From: Actinomadura sp. 7K507
GTDB taxonomy: Bacteria > Actinomycetota > Actinomycetes > Streptosporangiales > Streptosporangiaceae
Length of the DNA stretch: 35,493 nucleotides
Assembly (NCBI RefSeq): GCF_004348425.1
Contig: NZ_SMKK01000083.1
Location: 1 to 35,493, forward strand
Reading direction: 5' to 3'
Below, piece after piece: positions 24,694 through 32,524 of the stretch. Every line of letters starts with the position of its first letter. Positions within the stretch are counted from its first letter, which is position 1. The notes under the pieces were generated by a model. The model saw only the letters and a program-made list of their open reading frames with translations. It did not search any database and was not told the origin of the DNA. Position numbers and translations under genes: made by a program.

Positions 24694-25749
24694 TTACTCC
24701 GGGTCGTCGAACCAGGAGTCGTGGTCACCAGCCTCGATCTCGCCGGCCAGGGTATTCAGCACCGTCCGCGGGTGGCCGAGGATGAGCTTCTCGTCTTGGA
24801 CCAGGTCGGCGAGGTCGCTGACCGCCCGGTCGCGCTGGCTTCCGAGGAAACCGGGCGCCCATCCGATCCGGACAGGCCCGTCCAACTCGTCCAACCATGC
24901 CCCGATCTCCTCACGCAGCACGTCGGCGTCGAAGTACGTCGCCTTCTCGCGCTCGCGGACGACCCGGGTGAACGGGTTGGTCCCGCCCTTGAGCGGCGCC
25001 AGGACCACTAGGCCGGGCGTGCGGTCACCGTAGTGGGCCGACTGCTTGGCGCCGCCTTTGACCATGGCCATCGTCCGCAAGAGCACCGCCACCCGGCGGC
25101 GCCGCTCATCGACCGGCAACTGCACGCACTGCACGCCGCGCAGCACGATCTCGCTGCCGCCCTTGTCCACCACCTCGTCCGCCAGACGCGGGGGCAGCGC
25201 CGCCTTGGTAGTCCTGCCTCCTGTCTCGAAAGTGCCGGCGCGCGGCAGGTCCAACAGGAGGTCGCCGGCCAGATCCGCGGTGTACATCTCGTGCTCGTGG
25301 ATGACGGGATGGGTTCCGGGCTCGAAGTCTCGGCTCATCGTGCCGAAATCCATGACCGGCTTACTGGGTACGACCGAGACCAGGGTGCCGGTCGCAAGCA
25401 CCGTGTCACGCATGAACGTCTTCGACTCGCCCTTCTTCGCCCCCGCCTCGTCCGCCTTGACCGCGATCATGTAGCCGAACAGGTCATCGTCCAGATACAG
25501 GTCGGGACGGCCCTGGGTGTAGGCCTGCTGCTTCTTGCCCTCACCGCTGCGGATCACCGGCGAGGTCGGCTCGCCCGCCGGCAGGCTGTCGCGCAACCAC
25601 CGGCGGCTCGCCTGCGCGGACACGTACGGGTACTTGTCCCCCCGGCCCACGGCGAACTGCTTGACCATGCCGCGGTTGTCCTCGCCGCGGCCGTTGTTCG
25701 GCGCACCGGCCTTGATCTCCAGAATCTGCTGTCCCACCAGGAACGTCAC
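24694..25749 (-). CDS. cas7: CRISPR-associated protein Cas7 (Cst2/DevR family, type I-B)
   Basis: A 351-residue RAMP-fold protein that forms the helical backbone of Cascade along the crRNA. It starts TFLVGQQILEIKAGAPNNGR, the family's RNA-binding opening (Asn-Asn-Gly-Arg), and contains LYLDDDLFGYMIAVKADEAG, DTVLATGTLVSVVPSKPVMD and MYTADLAGDLLLDLPRAGTF, all typical of Cst2/DevR. GTG 25749 overlaps the cas8 stop by four bases (GTGA) and follows GGAGGAAGG. The longer frame to 25839 lies inside cas8 and is not used. Intact. Confidence 0.93.
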   Translation of the reverse strand: MTFLVGQQILEIKAGAPNNGRGEDNRGMVKQFAVGRGDKYPYVSAQASRRWLRDSLPAGEPTSPVIRSGEGKKQQAYTQGRPDLYLDDDLFGYMIAVKADEAGAKKGESKTFMRDTVLATGTLVSVVPSKPVMDFGTMSRDFEPGTHPVIHEHEMYTADLAGDLLLDLPRAGTFETGGRTTKAALPPRLADEVVDKGGSEIVLRGVQCVQLPVDERRRRVAVLLRTMAMVKGGAKQSAHYGDRTPGLVVLAPLKGGTNPFTRVVREREKATYFDADVLREEIGAWLDELDGPVRIGWAPGFLGSQRDRAVSDLADLVQDEKLILGHPRTVLNTLAGEIEAGDHDSWFDDPE

Positions 25750-27233
25750 TGTTCCGCCCCTTCCTCCTGGCCGCCGCCGACGGCGTCTGCCAGTTCCTTG
25801 ATCTCTTGGAGTTCTTCCTGCGAGCCCTTGGGCTCCCAACCCGTCTCGGCCAAAGCCTCCAGCACCGCGAAGACCAGCAGCCGCCGCCAGGACCAGGACC
25901 GCTCGTCCTCGAACAGCAGCCGATAATCCTGGACCGGAAGCAGCACCGGCGCAGTGTCGTTGGGGCGTGGGAACAGCAGCCAGTCCACGCCCTTGGAACG
26001 GAACCAGCCGTACAGGTTCCCGCCCTTGCTGTTCGCGCGGATGAAGTCGCGGAACGGCCCCGGACGGCTGTCCTGCCCCAGCAGCGCGGCCAGCCGCCCC
26101 GCCAGTTCCTTGATCCGTTCGACGTCCTTGTCGTCCATGGTCAGTACCTCACGGCAGTAGGAGTACAAGAGCGGGGCCAGCACCGTCGTCTCGGCAGGGA
26201 TGAGAACCGCCGCGGAGATCTGGCCGAGGACGTGGCCGATCGCGAAGTCCATGACCTGGGCGGGACGCGTGAACGCCCGCTTGGCCAGGAACGCCTCCCC
26301 AGGAACCTGCTTGGTCTCCTGGGTCGCGGCAAGGGCCGGGTATCCGGTGCGGCGGTCAGGGATCTTGTTGGTGGACCGTAGCCATTCCGCCACCGGCTGG
26401 CTCAACTCCTGGGTGGCGAGTAGCTGCTCCTTGTTGGAGTTGGACAACACGATCAACTCCACACCGGAGGTGATCCGCCGGCTATAGGCGCGCACCGCAC
26501 GCAGGACCCACAACTCACGCGCGTACGGTCCGGGCTTAGCTCCCTTGGAGGCCCCGGCGGCGGCCTGCTGCAAGGTCTGGTCGACGGTGGCGCTGGTCAT
26601 CTTCGCCAGGAAATTGTCGTCCCAAGAATGCATCAGCGCCGCCCTGCCACCCGACAATGACGCCCCATAGGGGAAGGCCCACAGGCTGGCCACACACGGA
26701 AAGCACAACGGCGTGCCCTCATGGCCCGGCGCCGTGGTGTTGCGATGCGCGACGCTCGCACCAAGCGGGATATCGACCTTCCCGTACCAGTCACAGGCCG
26801 AACGTCCGCAATAGGCGCACGGTACCCCCGGCCAGTCGGCATGATCCGGCCAAGCCCGCCATTCACAGATCAACTTCTCCCGCTCCGAGGGAGACTGCTT
26901 ACCGCGCGCGGTCGGATTCAGCTTCGAGTTGGGCCAGAGCAGGTAGCTGGCGCCGAGCCAGAAGCCGCCATGATCAGCGGCCTTCGCGACATGGGCCGTC
27001 TCCAGGAGGTGACGGGTCAACAATTGGACGACGTCGACGAGGGTCTCGCCCGTAACGTCTCGTGGAGCTTCCACGTCGGCGAGGGCGGCCAGCGCGAACG
27101 CGCCCACACGCTGCAATGGACTCGCCGTCAACACCACGGACCGAGGGTCGGCGGAATCGTCGGTGTCGCCCATCCAGGTGCCGTCTCGCCGCGCCTGCCC
27201 AAGGGGCGGGGGGCCCGGAATGGAATCAGCCAC
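25746..27233 (-). CDS. cas8b1: Cascade large subunit Cas8b1 (Cst1-like, type I-B)
   Basis: A 495-residue large subunit expected to recognise the PAM and unwind target DNA. It is assigned from position and from its zinc-binding region, CAYCGRSACDW and CFPC near residues 140-190, with the N-terminal helical domain (GAFALAALADVE) and a C-terminal helical bundle, as in Cst1/Csx13-type Cas8b. Primary sequence is poorly conserved in this family, so the call rests partly on gene order. GTG 27233 overlaps the cas6 stop by eight bases (GTGGCTGA); ATG 27176 (MGDTDDSADP) is a possible alternative start. Confidence 0.85.
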   Translation of the reverse strand: MADSIPGPPPLGQARRDGTWMGDTDDSADPRSVVLTASPLQRVGAFALAALADVEAPRDVTGETLVDVVQLLTRHLLETAHVAKAADHGGFWLGASYLLWPNSKLNPTARGKQSPSEREKLICEWRAWPDHADWPGVPCAYCGRSACDWYGKVDIPLGASVAHRNTTAPGHEGTPLCFPCVASLWAFPYGASLSGGRAALMHSWDDNFLAKMTSATVDQTLQQAAAGASKGAKPGPYARELWVLRAVRAYSRRITSGVELIVLSNSNKEQLLATQELSQPVAEWLRSTNKIPDRRTGYPALAATQETKQVPGEAFLAKRAFTRPAQVMDFAIGHVLGQISAAVLIPAETTVLAPLLYSYCREVLTMDDKDVERIKELAGRLAALLGQDSRPGPFRDFIRANSKGGNLYGWFRSKGVDWLLFPRPNDTAPVLLPVQDYRLLFEDERSWSWRRLLVFAVLEALAETGWEPKGSQEELQEIKELADAVGGGQEEGAEQ

Positions 27234-27963
27234 CGATCCAGCCCATGCCTGTGCTGTTGGCCTGCCCCAGCCCCCATGAGTGGAGGGCCGAGAGCGTTTC
27301 CGGCTCACCGGACACCATGACCTCGACACAGGCGCCGGGCTTCTTGCCTTTAACCCCGCTCCCGACCGCGAATGAGCGCTTCGGCCCGACCCACCCGACG
27401 TTCTCCAGCGCCACCTCCGGATCCAGCCCCAGCGTCACCGCTTTGCGCCGCAGGTTGCCCTGCATATAGACATCCCACTCCGGCTCACCAGGGAGACACC
27501 ACGCCTGCCGGGTCGCGCGGTCCCCGGACCCAGCACGGCCCGAGCTCTTCATCACCACTGGCGTCACCGTCCGGAACACGGCCTTCCCCGAAGAGAACGT
27601 CGGAGCCTCCAACGGCTCGATTTTGTCGACTATGAACGCGGTCGCTCCCCACGCCAGCACCGGAGTCGATGCCAGCGCGGCCGCCCACCCCTCCGCTACT
27701 GCATACAGCGGACTTCCGAATTCCACGATCCCTGGGCCATCAGTGGTGTAGACGCCACGGCGCCGCTTCGCCGCCGGAAAAATGGGCGCTCCGTAGCCGA
27801 ATGGGACCAAGGCGTGCGGCCCCCACCCCGACTTGTGAAGCACCTGCCCCAGTTCGGGAGCGCCCCGCTCCAGGAGCGCGTAGGACAGAGCTCGCCCAGG
27901 AGCCAACACGTCGTCCCACGGCAGCTCACGCGCACCCGTATGGAAAGTCACCCGCAACCGCAC
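27226..27963 (-). CDS. cas6: CRISPR-associated endoribonuclease Cas6
   Basis: A 245-residue metal-independent RNase that cuts the repeat hairpin and yields crRNAs with an 8-nt 5' handle. It opens RLRVTFHTGARELPWDDVLA (ferredoxin strand), and ends in the diagnostic Gly-rich loop GLGQANSTGMGWIGG. A candidate catalytic His is at position 8 or 44 (FHTG, LHKSGWGPHALVPF); I cannot fix which. GTG 27963 is preceded by AGGAAGGACGGATGCG. First gene of the cas operon; a motif shared with the RAMP/SAVED intergenic region lies 16 bases upstream of the start. Confidence 0.92.
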   Translation of the reverse strand: MRLRVTFHTGARELPWDDVLAPGRALSYALLERGAPELGQVLHKSGWGPHALVPFGYGAPIFPAAKRRRGVYTTDGPGIVEFGSPLYAVAEGWAAALASTPVLAWGATAFIVDKIEPLEAPTFSSGKAVFRTVTPVVMKSSGRAGSGDRATRQAWCLPGEPEWDVYMQGNLRRKAVTLGLDPEVALENVGWVGPKRSFAVGSGVKGKKPGACVEVMVSGEPETLSALHSWGLGQANSTGMGWIGG

Positions 27964-27978
27964 CGCATCCGTCCTTCC

Positions 27979-28007
27979 TCGTCCATCGGTGCCAGCTAAG
28001 GCACCGC
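27979..28007. promoter_or_regulatory. Candidate operator upstream of cas6
   Basis: TCGTCCATCGGT (27979-27990) is identical to 32501-32512 between the RAMP and SAVED genes. Partly overlapping it, CGGTGCC (27988-27994) and GGCACCG (28001-28007) form a perfect 7-bp inverted repeat with a 6-base centre. The AT-richer run near 28120-28140 (CTCAATAAACTTAA) could hold the promoter. Confidence 0.4.
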
Positions 28008-28207
28008 ACTCGATCAGAACTGATGGACGGACTTGTCAGCCCCACCTGGGAGCGTGAACCTCGCCTGGCTCTCCATCCGTCCGGGCGTCAGACAGTACGC
28101 ATCATCAACGTCCACGTGTCGAAATCTCAATAAACTTAACCACGAAGCGCTTGTCCGGATGTGGCCTCGGCCTTACGCGGAGCTATGCTGACCAACAAGA
28201 TCGCCCC

Positions 28208-28370
28208 GCCAGGGCGCCGCCCGCAGGGGGTCGCAACTGGTTGAGTTTCTTGGTGGACGCGTCCACAGACTCGCTCTCATCGCCCCTACGAGGGGTTCGC
28301 AACGCGGTCACCCCGCCTGGCTGTCCGAGCGTCAACTCATGTCCTCATCGCTCCTGCGAGGGTTCGCAAC
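28208..28370 (+). CRISPR. Decayed mini-array of the I-B repeat
   Basis: Two clear but imperfect repeats lie at 28273-28303 (one inserted G and few changes) and 28341-28370 (one C-to-T change), with a 37-nt spacer between, the usual size in the main array. A third, poorly kept copy ends at 28237 with GGTCGCAAC, 35 nt before the next repeat; its first half is eroded. It lies on the cas6 side of the main array's leader, in the same orientation. Confidence 0.7.
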
Positions 28371-28458
28371 ACGACGCCACGACGTACGGCGAAGGCGGGG
28401 GATGCGAGGCCTCCGACACCGGCGAAGGTGTTAGATGTTGCGGGACCGCGGGAGAGCG

Positions 28459-28509
28459 CTGACCGCGGTCATGCAGCGTCTCGGTCACCCGAGCCTCCAG
28501 CGAAGTTGA
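28459..28509 (+). pseudogene. Tiny tyrosine-recombinase-like C-terminal fragment
   Basis: The plus strand reads LTAVMQRLGHPSLQRS then TGA. VMQRLGHPSLQ resembles the LGH segment of XerC/D-type recombinases. Only about 16 codons remain, so the call is tentative. Confidence 0.3.
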
Positions 28510-28619
28510 TCAAGCGGTTTCAGCGACACGCCGGGGCCGACAGCACGACCGGGGGATCACTGCAGATTCCGCCTCCGGCAGCTGTTCTTCCATCTGCCCA
28601 CCTGGCGCTTTACCGTGGG
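28510..28619 (+). promoter_or_regulatory. CRISPR leader of the main I-B array
   Basis: Homologous to the cas2-side leader (19651-19775), with shared blocks GATCAAG (just before), TTTCAGCGACAC, CCGGGGCC, CACGACCG, CTGCAG and CTTTACCGT at the repeat junction. It ends directly at the first perfect repeat, which fixes array direction left to right. Confidence 0.75.
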
Positions 28620-29249
28620 GTCCTCATCGCCCCTGCGAGGGTTCGCAACCAGTGCGGCAACTGGACCCGGTAGGTCTTGTTCGGGTGTCCTCATCGCCCC
28701 TGCGAGGGTTCGCAACACGTTGGCTGCCAGGAGCCCCAGCAGCGCCGGCTCTCGTCCTCATCGCCCCTGCGAGGGTTCGCAACGGCACGTGGAACGCCGT
28801 GGCGGTCAGGTGGTAGACCTGTCCTCATCGCCCCTGCGAGGGTTCGCAACTACAGCGGGCGGCCGGACAGGAACCGGTAGGTCCCGCGGTCCTCATCGCC
28901 CCTGCGAGGGTTCGCAACGCGACGTGGCTGATCGTGACGTGCGTGTTGTTGAACGGTCCTCATCGCCCCTGCGAGGGTTCGCAACCTGGCCGCCGACGCC
29001 GCCACCAAGCAGTACGTCGAGTCCTCATCGCCCCTGCGAGGGTTCGCAACCGGGCCAGCAGTGCGAGCCCCGCGGCGTAGGTGCCCGTGTCCTCATCGCC
29101 CCTGCGAGGGTTCGCAACCTGAGACGCACCCCCAGCGCGGGACCGCACGTGGTCCTCATCGCCCCTGCGAGGGTTCGCAACTTGGTCACCGCCATCTGCC
29201 GGGCCGCACCCTGCTGAACGTCCTCATCGCCCCTGCGAGGGTTCGCCAC
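28620..29249 (+). CRISPR. Main type I-B CRISPR array: 10 repeats, 9 spacers
   Basis: Repeats are 30 nt (GTCCTCATCG...GGGTTCGCAAC, with a short CCCT/AGGG hairpin), starting at 28620, 28687, 28754, 28821, 28889, 28956, 29021, 29089, 29152 and 29220. Spacers are 37, 37, 37, 38, 37, 35, 38, 33 and 38 nt. The first nine repeats are identical; the last ends GCCAC instead of GCAAC, as expected for the leader-distal end. Two degenerate, older repeats lie before the leader. The array is divergent from the cas operon. Confidence 0.98.
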
Positions 29250-29287
29250 CTCGGGGGCGCCTTCGTAGCCGCGGAGGGTCTTGAAAA

Positions 29288-29440
29288 GACGACATCGAGG
29301 TCCCCGGCAACCGCACGATCGAAGCCATGGCGATGGCAGAACAACTGACATCCAACGCCGTCCGGGTCGACCTGATCCCGACCATGCGTCTGCATGTCGC
29401 ATTTGCTGTACAGCGCGCAGCCCGGCCACACGCACGCGCG
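29288..29440 (+). pseudogene. SAVED-domain gene fragment
   Basis: The plus strand reads DIEVPGNRTIEAMAMAEQLT then VRVDLIPTMRLHVAFA, and after a frame change AQPGHTHARCVMVPKLR. This parallels the intact SAVED protein at 32562-33626 (NRVDLVPTMPLPAAFRFGAR, LGHTHGSEIVVHAVR). Only the central part of the domain remains; both ends are missing. Confidence 0.6.
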
Positions 29441-29523
29441 TTGCGTCATGGTGCCCAAGTTGCGCCTGCGCGATGGCAACTGTCGAGCGCCGCAACCGGC
29501 GTTATCTGAAATAGGCACCGCCA

Positions 29524-29701
29524 GCGTCAATCCGATGCGGTTTTTGTTGAGCGCTGCGACCGGACTGCCTCAAGCCCAAGGACCCCGGGGACTCAGTTTC
29601 AATCCGATGCGGTTTTGTTGAGCGCTGCGACTGTCATTGGTGGAGCGGCTGCTCTGGGCGCTAACGTTTCAATCCGATGCGGTTTTGTTGAGCGCTGCGA
29701 C
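29524..29701 (-). CRISPR. Second CRISPR array, type III-style 36-nt repeat: 3 repeats, 2 spacers
   Basis: Repeats at 29666-29701 and 29596-29631 are identical; that at 29524-29560 is degenerate (altered start, one extra T). Spacers are 34 and 35 nt. Read on the minus strand, the repeat starts GTCGCAGCGCTCAAC and ends GGATTGAAAC, the usual ATTGAAAC handle, and the degenerate copy is then leader-distal, so the leader is on the right. A further partial copy may end at 29496 (TGTCGAGCGCCGCAAC). The repeat is unrelated to the I-B repeat and has little palindrome, as in type III systems. Confidence 0.9.
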
Positions 29702-29898
29702 AGTACCTCAGATTATGGGGGTCTGACCTGCGGGTTTGCAAGATCATGCGCCAACCTCCTCGTATGCGATCTTAAAGAGACCCTCAAGATGATCTTCCCG
29801 ATGGTGTTTGCGCTGGTGAGGGCAGGTTTTGGAGTGTGCGCCAACCTCCTCACAATTCCATAAAAGGCCCTGGGGCCGTTCATCCATCGGTTGTGGGC
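29702..29898 (-). promoter_or_regulatory. Probable leader of the second array
   Basis: The stretch right of the second array has lower GC than its surroundings and a 15-bp direct repeat, TGCGCCAACCTCCTC, at 29747-29761 and 29837-29851 (90-base period). No gene is seen. ATCCATCGGT at 29882-29891 resembles the candidate operator near cas6. Confidence 0.45.
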
Positions 29899-30227
29899 AT
29901 GAGGACAAACGAGGAGACAAGGCCACGGGCACGACTGGTTGAGCGGCTGGCCAGCGACCGGGGCCTGGTTCGCGGGCGGCCCGCGGGCAGCGGCATGGCG
30001 GGGGCGGACGGCGTCACACCGGCTGTGTTCATCCGTGAGGTCGGCTCCAGGCTGACGGCACCAGCGGCGCTTTCGCGAGCGGTGACACCAGGCCCGCTAC
30101 ACCTGCGCGATTGCTGCGGGGCGGCACACCCCAGAGTCGTGGATTACCGGCCATGTGCGACCGCATCACCCGCCAAGCCCTCCTGAACATTTACGAGATC
30201 CCGGTGAAGGAGTTGACGGTTCAGTGA
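29899..30227 (+). pseudogene. Reverse-transcriptase-like fragment
   Basis: From ATG 29899 one frame reads LVERLASDRGLVRGRPAGSG and AGADGVTPAVFIREVGSRL, then PGPLHLR, which parallels the opening of group II intron/CRISPR-type reverse transcriptases (ER...GAxGVDGVT..F...L...PGPLR). A second frame from 30153 gives CDRITRQALLNIYEIPVKEL, similar to the following DRxxQxALLN helix. The catalytic YADD region is absent. The piece ends three bases before the RAMP gene's stop. RTs are known partners of type III CRISPR, which fits the adjoining array, but the homology is judged by eye. Confidence 0.45.
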
Positions 30228-30230
30228 TCT

Positions 30231-32381
30231 TCATGCGTGGTAGGTGTCCAGAGGGTCGTTTCCGGCCTCGCTTGGCGCTGGGAGGGAGCGCCCCTGGATG
30301 ACCTCATCCCTTTTCATCTTTTCATTCTGAGTGAACCATTCGTAGGACAGGCCGCGAGGGTCGGGTGGGGTGGCTTCGCCGGGGGCCATCGTCTTAGGGC
30401 GGGTGCGGGGGTAGCGTACGGGAAGGTCGAGCCCGCCGGCCGCTTCGAGGAACGCTTTCTGGGCTTTGTGTAGTTGTGGAATATCCCGGGTCAGTTCCTC
30501 GAAGTCTGCGCGGAGGCCTTCCCAGTCCTCCGGGTTCGGGGCGGGCAGGCTTCCCGAAAGGTCCCGGTAGTACGCCTGCCACACTTCGCTCCGGTGCAGG
30601 GACGTGCCGGACGGGTCAAGGTCGAGCCGGACGCTGCCGAAGCCCAGCGGCTTACCCAGGCCGATGCGGTGGAAGTAGTGCTCGGGTAGGTCCAGCAGCC
30701 ACAGCAGCGCGCCAAGTTCGATGTCGTCCAGGTTTTGGACTTCGACGGTGAGCGTGAACACGGTCCCGCGTTCGACCCAGCCCTGGACGGAGCGGTTCTG
30801 GTTGTCTCGTTGATCCGTGGTGGTGGCGAAGGCTTGGCCGTCCTTGCTCAGTACGGGGTTCGAGTCGTCGCTCTTGCGGGCCTCTCTGGGCCGCCGGTAC
30901 TCGCGGAAACCCTTGCCGTTGACAGGTCGCTGAGTCGGGTCCTCAGGCCCCTTGGGCAGTTTCCAGTACGCCTTCTCGTCTGCGACGAGGCGGTGGTGCC
31001 AGTAGACCTTGCGTCCTCGGAGTCCATGCCCTTCGCCGTTGTAGATCTCCTTCTTCTGCATGCGGTCGCGGAGTGGGACGTCGGGCTCGTCCTGAGACTC
31101 CGACAGGTAGAAGCGGCCTTGGGCCGGTTTGGGCTCGCCGAGGATCGACAGCGGCAGGCCGTCGCCAGGGAACTCCCTCACGCCGGCTCCGGGCCCGCAG
31201 CTGACGTCCTTGATACGCAGCTGCCCCCGATAAGCGGCCGGACGGTTGCCCGCGCCGTCGGACGCGACCCATCCGAACACGCGGTCGGCGGGAGACAACT
31301 CACCCATGGAGGGCGCCGGGCGCAGGCTGCGCGGGAGCATGTCCGCGGGGACGCCGCCGACATCACGAGGGATCATCACCGGATAGAGGCCGACGACCTC
31401 GCCCTGCTCCAGCTTGGCCCAGCAGAGCGTCCCCATCTCCAGCCGCGAGCGGTCCTTGTCGTGGATGTGGGGGCTCAGCGCGATCTCGCCGATCGTTTCC
31501 TTCCTCCATTCGTCTGGCTTCTTGCCGTCCTTGCGCTGCGGTATCTCGTGCTCGTGCTGATCGAGGTAGCTCTTCATCAGGGCTCGCCACCTCGTGCACT
31601 CGCCGGTCAGCGTCATGCGCCTGGGCGCCTTGGTGCTGACGAAGAGTCGCTCATGCGTTTTGCCGACCGCGTTTCGTCCCGTCACGCAGGCGATTCCCTC
31701 GACTACCCTCTCGTCTGGCCCTGCCGGCCGGAGCGGGCCTGCGTCGAAGGGAGCCACCTCGCTGACGGTCCAGGGGCCTCGGAAGTATTTCCCCTGGCGG
31801 TTCTTCATCTGCGGCTTGTACAGCCGCGCACGCACGTGGTCTCCATGCTGGGGTGGTTCCTGCGACGGGTAGGTGGCGGGCGGCACCGTGTAGGCGGGCA
31901 GCCGTGCCACTTCGTAGAACTCGATTTCAACCTTGTCGGCGTCCTCCTCGACCGAGGTGATGCGGACCGCGTGCATGCCGTTGTCGTCATTCAAGATGCG
32001 GGCGTCGTCGGCTATGCGGCGCCAGCCGACCGGCTCGTCGTGGCCAGCGAAGACGCCGAACCGGGAGCCGGTCACCGCCTCGTACGCCGACCGCAGCATG
32101 CCTTTGACCGTTGTCGCGGGCAGGTGCGGTCGGCCGTCCCGCGTGAGCACCGGATACGTCATGTGCTCTTCGATGCCGGATTCCGCGACGGAGGCGCGGG
32201 CGGTATCCAGCAGCAGCAGCGGCGTGCGGACGGTCAGCTTTACCTTGATCGTCCCCGTCCAGCGACCCGGGTGGAGGCGGTCGTGACCGGTGGGCGGGGC
32301 GTCGGCCAGTGGGTCCGGCAGCCCGTCGCGTGGGAAGGCGGGGACGAATGTGTAGGGGTTCAGGAAGGGCTCGCGCGGCAT
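30231..32381 (-). CDS. TIGR03986-type CRISPR-associated RAMP protein
   Basis: A 716-residue protein matching in style the TIGR03986 type III RAMP family. It begins PREPFLNPYTFVPAFPRDGL, has a first RAMP region (TIKVKLTVRTPLLLLDTARA, LPATTVKGMLRSAYEAVTGS with the Gly-rich KGMLR loop) and a C-terminal RAMP region with the Gly loop HRIGLGKPLGFGSVRLDL. A Cas7-like RNA-binding role is inferred. No Cas10, small subunit or other type III gene is in the window. ATG 32381 was chosen because the family's conserved start follows directly; the upstream part of the frame (to 32924) is antisense to the SAVED gene. It lies beside the type III-style array and divergent from the SAVED operon. Confidence 0.8.
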   Translation of the reverse strand: MPREPFLNPYTFVPAFPRDGLPDPLADAPPTGHDRLHPGRWTGTIKVKLTVRTPLLLLDTARASVAESGIEEHMTYPVLTRDGRPHLPATTVKGMLRSAYEAVTGSRFGVFAGHDEPVGWRRIADDARILNDDNGMHAVRITSVEEDADKVEIEFYEVARLPAYTVPPATYPSQEPPQHGDHVRARLYKPQMKNRQGKYFRGPWTVSEVAPFDAGPLRPAGPDERVVEGIACVTGRNAVGKTHERLFVSTKAPRRMTLTGECTRWRALMKSYLDQHEHEIPQRKDGKKPDEWRKETIGEIALSPHIHDKDRSRLEMGTLCWAKLEQGEVVGLYPVMIPRDVGGVPADMLPRSLRPAPSMGELSPADRVFGWVASDGAGNRPAAYRGQLRIKDVSCGPGAGVREFPGDGLPLSILGEPKPAQGRFYLSESQDEPDVPLRDRMQKKEIYNGEGHGLRGRKVYWHHRLVADEKAYWKLPKGPEDPTQRPVNGKGFREYRRPREARKSDDSNPVLSKDGQAFATTTDQRDNQNRSVQGWVERGTVFTLTVEVQNLDDIELGALLWLLDLPEHYFHRIGLGKPLGFGSVRLDLDPSGTSLHRSEVWQAYYRDLSGSLPAPNPEDWEGLRADFEELTRDIPQLHKAQKAFLEAAGGLDLPVRYPRTRPKTMAPGEATPPDPRGLSYEWFTQNEKMKRDEVIQGRSLPAPSEAGNDPLDTYHA

Positions 32382-32421
32382 GCGGTGACGTCCTCGTTCC
32401 GGGGCCGGTTCTCTGAAGTAT

Positions 32422-32524
32422 CCGATGGACGAGTACCGAGCCAACCAACCCTCTAGAGCCGACACGGCGCACTGTCCACATGAGGCCGGGCGGCACCGCT
32501 TCGTCCATCGGTACCTTGGCTCGG
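32422..32524. promoter_or_regulatory. Divergent control region with two inverted motif pairs
   Basis: Between the divergent RAMP and SAVED starts lie CCGATGGACGA (32422-32432) and CCGAGCCAA (32436-32444), followed by their exact reverse complements TCGTCCATCGG (32501-32511) and TTGGCTCGG (32516-32524). The A-B-A'-B' order cannot form one simple hairpin and suits paired operator sites. TCGTCCATCGGT recurs upstream of cas6. Confidence 0.45.

Noticed and set aside
28214..28223. GCGCCGCCCG upstream of cas6 matches bases after the cas7-cas5 repeat-like element, as a possible guide target
   Set aside because: The match does not begin at the repeat-proximal seed and is low-complexity GC sequence, so it is likely chance in this genome.
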